This document shows, one piece after another, positions 29,466 through 38,200 of a stretch of 64,000 nt of DNA. The stretch comes from Billgrantia zhangzhouensis. GTDB lineage: Bacteria > Pseudomonadota > Gammaproteobacteria > Pseudomonadales > Halomonadaceae. Numbering within the stretch: the first letter of the stretch is position 1; each line of letters opens with the position of its first letter. The stretch lies in assembly GCF_021404465.1 (NCBI RefSeq), contig NZ_JABFTT010000003.1:248001-312000 (forward strand), written 5' to 3'. The notes below the pieces were generated by a model. The model was not told where the DNA came from. It did not search any database and was given only the letters and a program-made list of their open reading frames with translations. The translations under genes were made by a program, and so were the position numbers.

Positions 29466-30458
29466 ATGTATCGAGGCATTGGCGGTTTTCTCTGCGCGCT
29501 GGCGCTGGGATGGCTGGTGGCGACACCGGCCATGGCGGGGTCAGGGGTGTTGACCCTGCAGATAGACAACGATGGCATGGTCAGCAGCGACGACGACAAT
29601 TACACCTCAGGCGTGGCGCTCATGTGGACGCGGGCGACACGCGAACAGGACTGGACGCAGCGCGTTGCTGGTGGGCTTCCGCGGGGCTGGCTTGACCGCA
29701 TCGATGCGTTGAGCTATCACCTGAGCTATCGCATGTATACACCGGTGGAGGTGGAGCGGCGCGATCTCATCGAGGACGACCGGCCCTACGCCGGCCTGGT
29801 ATTGGGTGGCTTGAGCCTGTATGGCCGGCAGTCATTGAGCGATGCCTGGCAGCGCGAGGAAGCGCTGCAGTTCGATATCGGTGTGATCGGCCCCGTTACC
29901 TCCGCCGACCGCGTTCAGCGTGAAGTGCATCGTTTTACCAGGAGTCAGCGTCCCCGAGGCTGGTCGCACCAGTTGGGCAACGAACCCATCCTCAATGCTT
30001 CCTACCGGCGCCACTGGTGGCATCGTCAGTCGCTGGGCAGGCTGGAACTGCAACATGGCCCGGAGCTGTCGGCCTCACTTGGCAATCTGCTGGTTCAGGC
30101 CGGAACGGGCTACGGCCTGCGTCTTGGCCAGGGGCTGGACAACGCCATGGGGTGGCCCTCGCTCGGTGTGGAACGGGGCGGCTACCGGCAGGTGCCGGTG
30201 TCGTCGGGCATCGGCTGGCATCTTTTCGCTTCCCTGCACGGGCGCTATGTGGCGCATAACCTGCTGCTCGACGGCAATACCGTACGCGACAGCCACTCGG
30301 TCGAGCGTTGCGAACTGGTCGGCGACGCCGTGCTGGGCGTGGCGCTGAGCTGGGAGCAGTGGGAGGTGAGCCTGGCGCACGTGTGGCGCAGCAAAGAGTT
30401 CGAGGAGCAGCAGAACAGCACCGTTCACGGTGCGCTCTCCCTGAGCTATCGGTTCTGA
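29466..30458 (+). CDS. LpxR-like outer-membrane lipid A deacylase
   Basis: A 330-residue outer-membrane protein. The signal peptide ends near TPAMAG. The mature start has LTLQIDNDGM and DNYTSGVALMW, which matches the LpxR pattern of Asn-Asp followed by YTnG, and DDRPYAGLVLGG follows. A histidine in QREVHRF and the QLGNEPILNASY segment fit the catalytic region, and the last strand ends in Phe (SYRF), typical of outer-membrane barrels. It would remove the 3'-acyloxyacyl group of lipid A. ATG 29466 has AAGGA nine bases upstream. Confidence 0.82.
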   Translation: MYRGIGGFLCALALGWLVATPAMAGSGVLTLQIDNDGMVSSDDDNYTSGVALMWTRATREQDWTQRVAGGLPRGWLDRIDALSYHLSYRMYTPVEVERRDLIEDDRPYAGLVLGGLSLYGRQSLSDAWQREEALQFDIGVIGPVTSADRVQREVHRFTRSQRPRGWSHQLGNEPILNASYRRHWWHRQSLGRLELQHGPELSASLGNLLVQAGTGYGLRLGQGLDNAMGWPSLGVERGGYRQVPVSSGIGWHLFASLHGRYVAHNLLLDGNTVRDSHSVERCELVGDAVLGVALSWEQWEVSLAHVWRSKEFEEQQNSTVHGALSLSYRF

Positions 30459-30564
30459 CCTTTGAGCTGCCGGTGTTGATACTGCTTCGCCTCGATCACG
30501 AGCCGGCCTATACTGGAAGCCTGACCGGCCGTGGGCGAGCGTGCAATCAGCGTTGGGGAGCACC

Positions 30565-30960
30565 ATGAACGAGCAAAGTCCATTACGGCGAGTGATCTGG
30601 CTGGCGCCGATACTAGCGGCATGGCTTGCCGTGAGTGCTGCCGCTGCGCTGGGCTCCGACGAGCGGGCCCATGCTCCTGGCTTCCAGCCAGTGCTCTCTC
30701 CACTGGCCTGGCATCGTGAACACTGGCGTCGGCGTAGCCAGAATCCTGCCTTCACCCTTGAGCTGCCCTGGGCGCTTTTCGATCCCTATTTTTCCTGGGG
30801 CCATGCTCCGCGGCCGGGCGAGCCTCCACGCCCCGAAACCATGCACCAGCGCGAACGTAGCACCATGTGGCGTGACGATGTGGTGGGCTCCGGCAGCCGT
30901 GGGCGCATTGAAGTTCATCCCGAAGGACGCATCCTGCGCAGCCGGCCACGCAGCGAGTGA
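30565..30960 (+). CDS. Hypothetical envelope protein
   Basis: A 131-residue protein with a hydrophobic N-terminal segment (residues about 10-28, VIWLAPILAAWLAVSAAAALG) that may be a signal or anchor. The rest is basic and Pro/Arg-rich (HAPRPGEPPRPE, RILRSRPRSE). GGGGAG lies just before the ATG. It ends about 80 bases before the efflux operon, with the TetR-type operator in between. No family recognised. Confidence 0.55.
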   Translation: MNEQSPLRRVIWLAPILAAWLAVSAAAALGSDERAHAPGFQPVLSPLAWHREHWRRRSQNPAFTLELPWALFDPYFSWGHAPRPGEPPRPETMHQRERSTMWRDDVVGSGSRGRIEVHPEGRILRSRPRSE

Positions 30961-30974
30961 GCCGCTTCCTTGGA

Positions 30975-31004
30975 TTTACATCCATACATGCATGAATGTA
31001 AAAT
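30975..31004 (+). promoter_or_regulatory. Palindromic operator over the RND efflux promoter
   Basis: A 26-bp near-perfect palindrome at 30976-31001 with half-site TTACATnCATnCA. A possible promoter, TTTACA (30975-30980) and TAAAAT (30999-31004) with an 18-base spacer, is fully covered by it, so binding would block transcription. A related element lies before the TetR gene at 37022. Confidence 0.65.
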
Positions 31005-31043
31005 TCGCCGACCTTCGACGAATCAACGGAAACGACGCATATC

Positions 31044-32330
31044 ATGAAAAGAATATCTCGACTTGGCCGGGCCGCTCTGATGGGTCTGGCCGCTGGTCTG
31101 TTGCTGGCCGCTTGCGGTCAGGAGGAGAATGCGCAGGCGCAACAGCAGCAGGCGGCTCCGCAGCGTCAACCGCAACCCGTCGAAGTCGTGGCCATTCAGC
31201 GCCAGGACATCGCGCTGGAAAAGTCCTATCCCTCGTTATTGCGTAGCGACGACGAAGTCACCCTCGTGGCCCGTATCACTGGCACGCTCGAGGAGCGCCA
31301 TTTCGAACCCGGCGAGCAGGTCGAAAGAGGGCAGCGGCTCTTCTCCATCGAGCCGGATGTCTACCAGGCGGCGGTGAATCAGCATGAGGCCAACCTGCAG
31401 AGCGCCCAGGCCGAGCTTTCCCGCGCCCAGCGCGACGCCGAGCGCTTCGAGCGCCTGCTGAGCCAGAACTCGGTGAGCCAGCAGCAGGTCGATCAGGCCC
31501 GGGCCGAGCTGGGGGTGGCGCGTGCCGCGGTGGCCCAGGCCGAGGCCGCACTGGCCAGTTCCCGCATTGACCTGGAGTATGCCGAGGTCACCGCGCCGGT
31601 ATCGGGCGTGATCGGCCTGGCGCAGATCAACGTCGGCAACCTGGTGAGTCCCGGAACCGTCCTGGCCACCATCACCCCGCTCGATCCTCTGGAAGTGCGC
31701 TTCCAACTGCCTCAGCGCGACGCCCTCGAGCTGCGCCAGCAGCTCAGCGAGCAAGGTGATGAGTCGATTCGCGCCATTCTCAACGTGCCGGGTGGCAGCG
31801 GTGCGGCTGCCAGGACCCTGGAAGGGCGGCTCGATTTCCTTGGTTCGCGGGTCGATGAGCGCACCAGTACGGTCCAGGCCAGCGCCACCTTCGCCAACCC
31901 CGACGCGCAGGTACTGCCTGGCCAGTTTGCCCGGGTCAGCCTCGATGGACTCAAGCGCTTCGACGTGCTGGCGGTGCCCGAGATCGCCATTACCCAAGGC
32001 CTGATGGGACCGCAGGTGTTCGTCCTCGACGAGGAGAATGTGGCCCGAGCCCGCACCGTGGAACTGGGTGAAGTGGCAGGCCCATGGCAAATCATTCGCG
32101 GTGGTCTGGAGCCTGGCGAGCAGGTGATAGTCGGCGACCCGGCCGGCATCGAGCCTGGCACGCCCATCGACCCGCAGCCCTTTGATGGCGACGCGGAAGA
32201 GCTGGTGGAAGCGGTGGAGCAGGCCGAAGCCGAGGCCGAGCAGGAAGCTGCCGAGGCCATGCAGGAGCAGCAGGCCGCCGAGGCCGTGCCGGGGGAGGAA
32301 GCCGCTGAGGGCGGCGAGGACGACGCATGA
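31044..32330 (+). CDS. RND efflux periplasmic adaptor (AcrA/MexA family lipoprotein)
   Basis: A 428-residue membrane-fusion protein. The lipobox LLAAC places the lipidated cysteine at residue 24. The lipoyl half (TLVARITGTLEERHFEPGEQV), alpha-hairpin (coiled coil about residues 105-175), second lipoyl part (EVTAPVSGVIGLAQINVGNLV) and beta-barrel follow in order. The tail is unusually long and acidic (Glu/Ala-rich, about 60 residues). Its stop overlaps the pump ATG (ATGA). No outer-membrane channel gene is present, so it must use one encoded elsewhere. Confidence 0.92.
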   Translation: MKRISRLGRAALMGLAAGLLLAACGQEENAQAQQQQAAPQRQPQPVEVVAIQRQDIALEKSYPSLLRSDDEVTLVARITGTLEERHFEPGEQVERGQRLFSIEPDVYQAAVNQHEANLQSAQAELSRAQRDAERFERLLSQNSVSQQQVDQARAELGVARAAVAQAEAALASSRIDLEYAEVTAPVSGVIGLAQINVGNLVSPGTVLATITPLDPLEVRFQLPQRDALELRQQLSEQGDESIRAILNVPGGSGAAARTLEGRLDFLGSRVDERTSTVQASATFANPDAQVLPGQFARVSLDGLKRFDVLAVPEIAITQGLMGPQVFVLDEENVARARTVELGEVAGPWQIIRGGLEPGEQVIVGDPAGIEPGTPIDPQPFDGDAEELVEAVEQAEAEAEQEAAEAMQEQQAAEAVPGEEAAEGGEDDA

Positions 32331-35300
32331 ATTTCTCCAACTTCTTCATCAAGCGCCCGATCTTCGCCACGGTACTGGCGATCATCCTCACCGTGATGGG
32401 GGTGGTGAGCATGCGGGTACTGCCCATCGAGCAGTATCCCAGCGTGGTGCCGCCCACGGTGTCGGTGCAGGCCCAGTTCCCCGGTGCCGATGCCGAAACC
32501 GTGGCGCAAACGGTGGCCGCGCCGCTGGCCGAAGCGATCAACGGCGTCGAGGACATGCTCTACATGACCTCGACCAGCGCCGACAATGGCGTGATGAGCC
32601 TCGACGTGGCGTTCAACATCGGCACCGACGGCGACATCAATACCATCAACGTCAACAACCGGGTGCAGGGGGCGTTGTCGCGCCTGCCCGAGGCGGTCCA
32701 GGCCCAGGGAGTGACCGTGGAATTGCGCTCCAGCTCGATCCTGATGCTGGTGGCGCTGATTTCGCCGCAGGGCGACTACAACAACGTCTTCATGCAGAAC
32801 TACGCCACGCTGAATATTCTCGATGAGCTACGCCAGGTACCCGGCGTGGGCGAGGCGGAAGTGCTCGGCGGTGGCGAGTTTGCCATGCGGGTGTGGATGG
32901 ACCCCGACAAGCTGGCCCAATACGACCTGACCCCTACCGAAGTGGCGCGGGCCATTCGTGCCCAGAACACCGAGGTGCCGGCAGGTAGCCTGGCCGCCAC
33001 GCCCCAGCGCGATCCGCGGGCGTTCACCTATACCATCACCGCTGGCGGGCGCCTCAACGATGTCGAAGATTTCCGCAACATCTTCCTGCGCACCAACCCG
33101 GACGGTTCGGCGCTGCGCCTCGACGACGTGGCACGCATCGAGCTAGGCGCCTCCTTCTACGGCGTGGAGGCGCGGCTGAACGGTGCCACCATGACGCCGA
33201 TCATCATCAACCAGCAGCCTGGTGCCAATGCGCTGGAGACGGCCCAGGCGGTTCACGACACCATGGCCGAGCTGGAGTCGCGCTTCCCGCCCGGCCTCGA
33301 GTACGTCGTGCCCTACGACACCACGCTGTTCATCGGCGCCTCGGTGGATACCGTGACCCACGTCTTCATCGAGGCCTTCCTCATCGTCGGCGTGATCCTG
33401 TTCATCTTCCTGCAGAACTGGCGCTTCACAGTGATCGCCATGTCGGTGGTGCCGGTGTCGGTACTGGCCACCTTCGCCGGATTCTTCCTGTTCGGCTTCT
33501 CGATCAACCTGCTGACGCTGTTCGCTCTGGTGCTCTCCATCGGCATCGTGGTCGACGATGCCATCCTGGTGGTGGAAAACGTCGAACGCGTGCTCAGCGA
33601 GGACGACGAGATCACGGTGACCCAGGCCACCATCCGCGCCATGCGGGAGGTGGGCGGCCCGGTCATCGCCACCTCACTGATCATGGCGGCGGTGTTCGTG
33701 CCGGTGGCTTTCCTGGGTGGCTTCACTGGGCAGATTTATCAGCAGTTCGCCCTCACGGTAGCGATCTCGGTGGCCTTCTCGGCGCTCATGGCGCTGACCT
33801 TCACTCCGGCGCTGTCGGCGATCTTCATCAAGCACAAGCCAAAGGGAGTGGGGCAATCCAAGCTGAAGCGGGCGCTCAACACGCCACTGCGGCTGTTCGA
33901 CCGGCTGTTTGCCGGCATCACCGCCGTGTATATGTGGCTGGTCAAGGCGCTGGTGCGCTTCTGGGGGCTGGCGCTGCTGCTGACCGGGCTGGTTATCGGC
34001 GGCTCCTGGTGGCTCTACCAGATCACGCCTTCGACGCTGGTGCCCGAGACCGACCAGGGCATCGTGTTGGCCAGCGTCCAGTTGCCCGATTCCGCCTCCC
34101 TGGCGCGTACCCAGCGCTACATGGACGAGCTGAGTTCGCGCATCGAGGAGATCCCCGGGGTGCAGTACTCCACCGCGGTGGCCGGCTACGACATCCTCTC
34201 CAGCGCGGTCAATACCGCACGTGGGATCATGTTCATCAACATGGAGCCCTGGGATGAGCGTGAACTGACCGCCACCGAGCTGGTCGGGAGGATCATGCAA
34301 CTGGGAGCCGAGATACCCGGCGGCTCGGCGATGGCGTTCAACGTGCCGCCGATCATGGGGCTCTCGACCACCGGTGGCTTCACCGGCTATCTGCAGTCTT
34401 TCGGTGGCGCCTCGCCCCAGGAGCTGTTCCAGGCCTCGGTGCAGGTGATGCAGGCCGCCAACCAGCACCCTGCCCTGCAACAGGTGTTCACCACCTTCAA
34501 CGTCAACGTGCCGGGCTATCGGGCGGTGATCGACCAGCAGAAGGCGCTGAGTTATGGCGTGGCGCTGGAGGATCTGAACGCGACCCTGTCGAATACCTTC
34601 GGCAACGGCTTCGTCAACTTCTTCAGCTACCAGAACCGCAATTTCCAGGTCTACCTGCAGAACGAGGACGCCTTCCGCAAGACGCCGGACGACGTCAGCA
34701 ACGTCTATGTGCGGGGGGGCGACGGAGAGCGCATCCCGCTCTCGGAGTTCGTCACCCTGGAGCGTCAGGCCAAGCCGGCGGTGGTGTCGCGCTTCGGCGT
34801 CTACCTGGGGGCGCAGTTCCAGGGCGGCCCCGCGCCCGGCTACAGCTCCGGCCAGGCGATCGCCGCCATGGAGGAAATCGTCGAGGAGACCTTGGGCGGC
34901 GGCTGGGGCATGGGCTGGACCGGTACCGCCTACCAGGAGAGCCAGCTCGGCAATACCGCCACGCTGGCCATCGTGTTCGGCATCCTGATGGTGTTCCTGA
35001 TCCTGGCGGCGCAGTACGAGAGCTGGTCGTTGCCGCTGGCGGTGCTCACGGCGACGCCCTTCGCCTTCCTCGGCGGCATCGGCGGCATCGTGCTGCGAGG
35101 GCTCGATACCAGCGTCTACGTGGAGATCGGCATGCTGGTAGTGGTGGGGCTGGCGGCCAAGAACGCCATCCTGATCGTCGAATTCGCCGAGCTGCAGCGC
35201 AAGGAGCAGGGCAAGTCGATCCGCGAGGCGGCCATTACGGCGGCAGAGCTACGCTTCCGGCCGATCGTGATGACTTCGCTGGCGTTCATCTTCGGCACCT

Positions 35301-35509
35301 TGCCGCTGGCGCTTGCCAGTGGGGCGAGCGATGTCAGTAGCCACCACATCGGTACCACCGTGGCGGTGGGCATGGCCTCTGTGGCGGTGCTTGGTAGCCT
35401 GTTCGTGCCTAGCTTCTACGCCGTGATCGCCCATGTCTCCGACTGGCTGCGCTACCAACTGCGCGAGCGCGGGCACGGACACCAAGAGACGACGGTCGAG
35501 CGCTCCTGA
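32327..35509 (+). CDS. RND multidrug efflux pump (AcrB/MexB, HAE1 family)
   Basis: A 1060-residue inner-membrane pump with twelve membrane helices and two large periplasmic loops. The proton-relay aspartates are in SIGIVVDDAILVVENVER near residue 405, and the relay lysine is in GLAAKNAILIVEFAE near residue 945. The start (MNFSNFFIKRPIFATVLAI) and GGFTGQIYQQFALTVAISV are typical of HAE1 pumps. Together with the adaptor it forms a tripartite drug or solvent exporter. A terminator follows 24 bases after the stop. Confidence 0.95.
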   Translation: MNFSNFFIKRPIFATVLAIILTVMGVVSMRVLPIEQYPSVVPPTVSVQAQFPGADAETVAQTVAAPLAEAINGVEDMLYMTSTSADNGVMSLDVAFNIGTDGDINTINVNNRVQGALSRLPEAVQAQGVTVELRSSSILMLVALISPQGDYNNVFMQNYATLNILDELRQVPGVGEAEVLGGGEFAMRVWMDPDKLAQYDLTPTEVARAIRAQNTEVPAGSLAATPQRDPRAFTYTITAGGRLNDVEDFRNIFLRTNPDGSALRLDDVARIELGASFYGVEARLNGATMTPIIINQQPGANALETAQAVHDTMAELESRFPPGLEYVVPYDTTLFIGASVDTVTHVFIEAFLIVGVILFIFLQNWRFTVIAMSVVPVSVLATFAGFFLFGFSINLLTLFALVLSIGIVVDDAILVVENVERVLSEDDEITVTQATIRAMREVGGPVIATSLIMAAVFVPVAFLGGFTGQIYQQFALTVAISVAFSALMALTFTPALSAIFIKHKPKGVGQSKLKRALNTPLRLFDRLFAGITAVYMWLVKALVRFWGLALLLTGLVIGGSWWLYQITPSTLVPETDQGIVLASVQLPDSASLARTQRYMDELSSRIEEIPGVQYSTAVAGYDILSSAVNTARGIMFINMEPWDERELTATELVGRIMQLGAEIPGGSAMAFNVPPIMGLSTTGGFTGYLQSFGGASPQELFQASVQVMQAANQHPALQQVFTTFNVNVPGYRAVIDQQKALSYGVALEDLNATLSNTFGNGFVNFFSYQNRNFQVYLQNEDAFRKTPDDVSNVYVRGGDGERIPLSEFVTLERQAKPAVVSRFGVYLGAQFQGGPAPGYSSGQAIAAMEEIVEETLGGGWGMGWTGTAYQESQLGNTATLAIVFGILMVFLILAAQYESWSLPLAVLTATPFAFLGGIGGIVLRGLDTSVYVEIGMLVVVGLAAKNAILIVEFAELQRKEQGKSIREAAITAAELRFRPIVMTSLAFIFGTLPLALASGASDVSSHHIGTTVAVGMASVAVLGSLFVPSFYAVIAHVSDWLRYQLRERGHGHQETTVERS

Positions 35510-35533
35510 GCGGCAAGAGTATGACACGAGGCG

Positions 35534-35562
35534 GGGCGCCACCGGGAGGTGGCGCCCTTTTT
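35534..35562 (+). terminator. Intrinsic terminator of the RND efflux operon
   Basis: Perfect 10-bp stem (35534-35543 with 35548-35557, arm GGGCGCCACC), GGGA loop, then TTTTT. A textbook terminator after the pump gene. Confidence 0.9.
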
Positions 35563-35641
35563 CATGACCTGGCGCATGCCCGGGCCAGCACACCATGGAC
35601 TATGCTGAAGCTGAGTGGAGCGAAAACATAAGGAGACCGTC

Positions 35642-36337
35642 ATGGAAGTGCTGCGTCAGATCGTCCTGAGTTTTCCCGTCGTCGTCTTCAGCGCACTGCT
35701 GCCATTGGTGCTGCTCTATTGGCTGCTGGTATTGCTGGGCCTGGCGCCGCTGGAGCTATTCGCTCGCGACAGCCTGAAGGGTGATCACTTGGCGAGTACC
35801 ATGGTGGCACTTGGCTTCGCCGGGGTGCCGGTCTCCTTTGCCCTCAGCATGCTGCTGGGGCTGGCTGGGGCTATCACCCTGGCGGTAGAGCTACTGGTGC
35901 TGCGCTGGCTGCCGCTGGGGCTGTTTCGCATCCCGGTCGGGGTGGCGGTGCTATGGGTGGCATTCGTGCTTGCCTCTCCTATGGCGGCGATGGTCTGCCA
36001 CGGGTTGCAGCGGCGCTTCCATCGGGCGAAGCATACCCAGCCGCGTTGCCTGTTGGGAGAAACCGTGCAGGTAGGCAGCGCAACCGGTGCCGAGGGCTGG
36101 GCCACGGCTACCCTGATCGAGGACCCTGAATGCGAAGTGCGCTTGCATGCTAAGCCCGGCGACCTGCTGTGTCCGGGCGAGCGACGGGTACTGGTCAAGT
36201 ACGTGGCCGGGGAGGGCGCCTACCGCAGCGTGGCAGAGAGCCGCTACTGCGAGGCGCGTGTGCACCTGCGGCGGCTGCGCTTGGCGCAAAACAGCAGAGC
36301 CGGCGTGAGCCATAAAGGCGCCGAGGCGCCCTTGTAA
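35642..36337 (+). CDS. Membrane protein with OB-fold tail (YqiJ/NfeD-like)
   Basis: A 231-residue protein. Three hydrophobic segments (residues about 8-33, 52-90 and 95-120) precede a soluble domain (about 140-205: GETVQVGSATGAEGWATATL, then CPGERRVLVKYV) with an NfeD-type OB-fold pattern. This matches YqiJ-like proteins, which usually pair with a flotillin (YqiK); none is encoded here. AAGGAG is a few bases before ATG 35642. Convergent with the TetR gene. Confidence 0.65.
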   Translation: MEVLRQIVLSFPVVVFSALLPLVLLYWLLVLLGLAPLELFARDSLKGDHLASTMVALGFAGVPVSFALSMLLGLAGAITLAVELLVLRWLPLGLFRIPVGVAVLWVAFVLASPMAAMVCHGLQRRFHRAKHTQPRCLLGETVQVGSATGAEGWATATLIEDPECEVRLHAKPGDLLCPGERRVLVKYVAGEGAYRSVAESRYCEARVHLRRLRLAQNSRAGVSHKGAEAPL

Positions 36338-36345
36338 TCTCGTTC

Positions 36346-36960
36346 CTAGGAGGAGCGCAGTAGCTGTAGTTGCGTTTCGATGAGCTGCGCGCCCCGCTCG
36401 TGCAGGCTGAAGGTCTCGTAGTTGCGCAGCCAGTCGTGGAATAGGCCGCCGAGCATGGCCTGGAACAGATGCGCGGCGATTTCCGGAGGCACATCGTCGC
36501 GCAGATGACCGAGCCGGGCGGCACACTCGAAGTAATCGAGCAGGGCGCCGCACGCTTCCTCGGCTATCTCGTTCTGTATGGCCAGTGGATCGATCTCGGC
36601 GAATGTCTCGCAGTGGTGAATCAGGATGGCGTGTACGCACCGGTAGCGGGGCTGCTCCAGCCGTTCGAAACCGCTCAGGCAGGCCAGTCGGATGGCTTCC
36701 AATGGCTGCTGGGCGAGCCCCGGGTCGCCGATCTCCTCGACGAGCTCCTGAAAAGGCATGCGTACGCGTTGTAGCATGGCCCGAAACAGATCGGCCTTGT
36801 TCTTGAAGTGCCAGTAAACGGCGCCGCGGGTCATGCCGGCATGACGGGCTATCTGTTCCAGCGAGGTGCGGGCGACACCACGCTCGAGAAAAACCGCTTC
36901 GGCGGCATCGAGCAGGGCTTCGCGCGTGGCGGCGGCTTCCGCCTTGGTACGTCGGGCCAT
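36346..36960 (-). CDS. TetR-family repressor (AcrR/TtgR type)
   Basis: A 204-residue repressor. The helix-turn-helix is at residues about 15-60 (LLDAAEAVFLERGVARTSL, then IARHAGMTRGAVYWHFKNKADLF), and the all-helical ligand domain fits the AcrR/MexR-efflux group (AMLGGLFHDWLRN). An operator-like element before this gene (37022-37047) resembles the palindrome over the efflux promoter at 30976, 6 kb away. It therefore probably represses itself and the efflux operon, although the two are separated by another gene. Confidence 0.9.
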   Translation of the reverse strand: MARRTKAEAAATREALLDAAEAVFLERGVARTSLEQIARHAGMTRGAVYWHFKNKADLFRAMLQRVRMPFQELVEEIGDPGLAQQPLEAIRLACLSGFERLEQPRYRCVHAILIHHCETFAEIDPLAIQNEIAEEACGALLDYFECAARLGHLRDDVPPEIAAHLFQAMLGGLFHDWLRNYETFSLHERGAQLIETQLQLLRSS

Positions 36961-37010
36961 GTGGGGGTCGTTTCTCCTCGAACCTGCCGTTTCCCGTTAT
37001 TCTACCGCAG

Positions 37011-37047
37011 TGTAATCCAACTTACATACACAGCTGTATGGAATTAT
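37011..37047. promoter_or_regulatory. TetR-type operator region upstream of tetR and the AstE-like gene
   Basis: Position 37022-37047 shares TTACATnCA and the central GnATGnA with the 26-bp palindrome at 30976. A second inverted repeat, TGTAA (37011-37015) and TTACA (37022-37026), overlaps it. The site lies between the divergent TetR and succinylglutamate desuccinylase-like genes. Confidence 0.5.
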
Positions 37048-37146
37048 CCTAATCTCGCTCGCTGGGGTGGGAATGTTTTCCCCTCGTATTCCACGAGGTG
37101 GCAGGGTATAACGAATCGAACACTGTTCCTTTTGCAGGGAGAGCCG

Positions 37147-38178
37147 ATGCCCCAAGCCGCTTTCGAACTCGCCGGCGCCAGGATCAAGCCTGGTAGCCGT
37201 CTACAGGTCGACGTGCCGGTCGCCAAGCTCTACACCCATGCCCCGCTGCACATTCCTGTGGAAGTCGTGCATGGGCGCCGCCAGGGGCCGGTTCTGTTGG
37301 TCTGCGGGGGCATTCACGGCGATGAGATCAACAGCGTGGAGATCGTGCGTCGACTGATGCGCTCGAAGCAGATCCAGGGGCTGCACGGCACCCTGATCGC
37401 CGTACCTATCGTCAACGTGTTCGGGTTCATGCAACACAGCCGCTACCTGCCGGACCGGCGCGACCTCAACCGATGCTTCCCCGGCAGCGAGACCGGCTCG
37501 CTGGGAGCCAGGGTAGCGGCGCTGTTCCGCGAGCAAATCGTCGACTATGCCACCCACATCATCGACCTGCATACCGGTGCCATCCACCGCACCAACCTGC
37601 CTCAGATCCGCGCCCAGCTCAGCCCTGGCAGCGAGACCGAGCGCATGGCCAACGCCTTCGGTGCGCCGGTGATTCTCAATGCCGAATTGCGGGAGGGTAG
37701 CTTGCGCCACTACGCCCAGGGGCGGGGCATTCCGGTACTGACCTACGAGGCGGGCGAGGCGCTGCGCTTCGACGAGTGGGCGATTGCCCCTGGGGTACGC
37801 GGTGTGCTGCGGGTCATGCGTCGGCTGGGCATGCTGGGGGGCGCGCACCGCCGTCGCCCACCGCCGGCGGCCGAGGTAGCCAACGGCTCAAGCTGGGCAC
37901 GGGCTCCCATCGACGGCATCCTGCGCCCCAAGGTGCGTCTCGGTGCGCGAGTGGCCAGGGGCGATGTGCTGGGCAAGGTGGCTGACCCCTTCGGCAATGC
38001 CGAAGCGTCCATCAAAGCCATGGCCGATGGTATCGTGATCGGGATGAGCCGCCTGCCGTTGGCCAATGAAGGCGAGGCGCTGTTCCATATTGCCCGCTTC
38101 GAGGCGATCGAGGAGGCCGAGAGCGCCATCGAGACCTTTCATTCCAGCCTCGAGCCACCCCTGGATCCACTTTACTGA
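37147..38178 (+). CDS. Succinylglutamate desuccinylase/aspartoacylase family protein
   Basis: A 343-residue zinc hydrolase of the AstE/AspA branch of M14. The zinc ligands are visible in GGIHGDEINS (His and Glu) and IIDLHTGAIH (His), and the substrate arginines are in DRRDLNRCFPG. The C-terminal part (from about residue 265) is a barrel/biotinyl-like domain (GILRPKVRLGARVARGDVLGKVADP). It removes an acyl group from an amino acid or related compound; no other arginine-succinyl pathway gene is near, so AstE itself is unlikely. AGGGAG precedes ATG 37147. Confidence 0.87.
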   Translation: MPQAAFELAGARIKPGSRLQVDVPVAKLYTHAPLHIPVEVVHGRRQGPVLLVCGGIHGDEINSVEIVRRLMRSKQIQGLHGTLIAVPIVNVFGFMQHSRYLPDRRDLNRCFPGSETGSLGARVAALFREQIVDYATHIIDLHTGAIHRTNLPQIRAQLSPGSETERMANAFGAPVILNAELREGSLRHYAQGRGIPVLTYEAGEALRFDEWAIAPGVRGVLRVMRRLGMLGGAHRRRPPPAAEVANGSSWARAPIDGILRPKVRLGARVARGDVLGKVADPFGNAEASIKAMADGIVIGMSRLPLANEGEALFHIARFEAIEEAESAIETFHSSLEPPLDPLY

Positions 38179-38184
38179 AGCAGG

Positions 38185-38200
38185 CCGCCTCAGGCGGTTT
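38185..38200 (+). terminator. Short hairpin between convergent AstE-like gene and dusA
   Basis: Stem CCGCC (38185-38189) with GGCGG (38193-38197) and a TTT run. The 3-base loop is exactly the stop codon of dusA read on the other strand. A compact terminator for the rightward gene. Confidence 0.45.

Noticed and set aside
36301..36330. A terminator formed by GGCGCC repeats at the end of the YqiJ-like gene
   Set aside because: The repeats are inside the coding frame and lack a T-run; the case is too weak to list.
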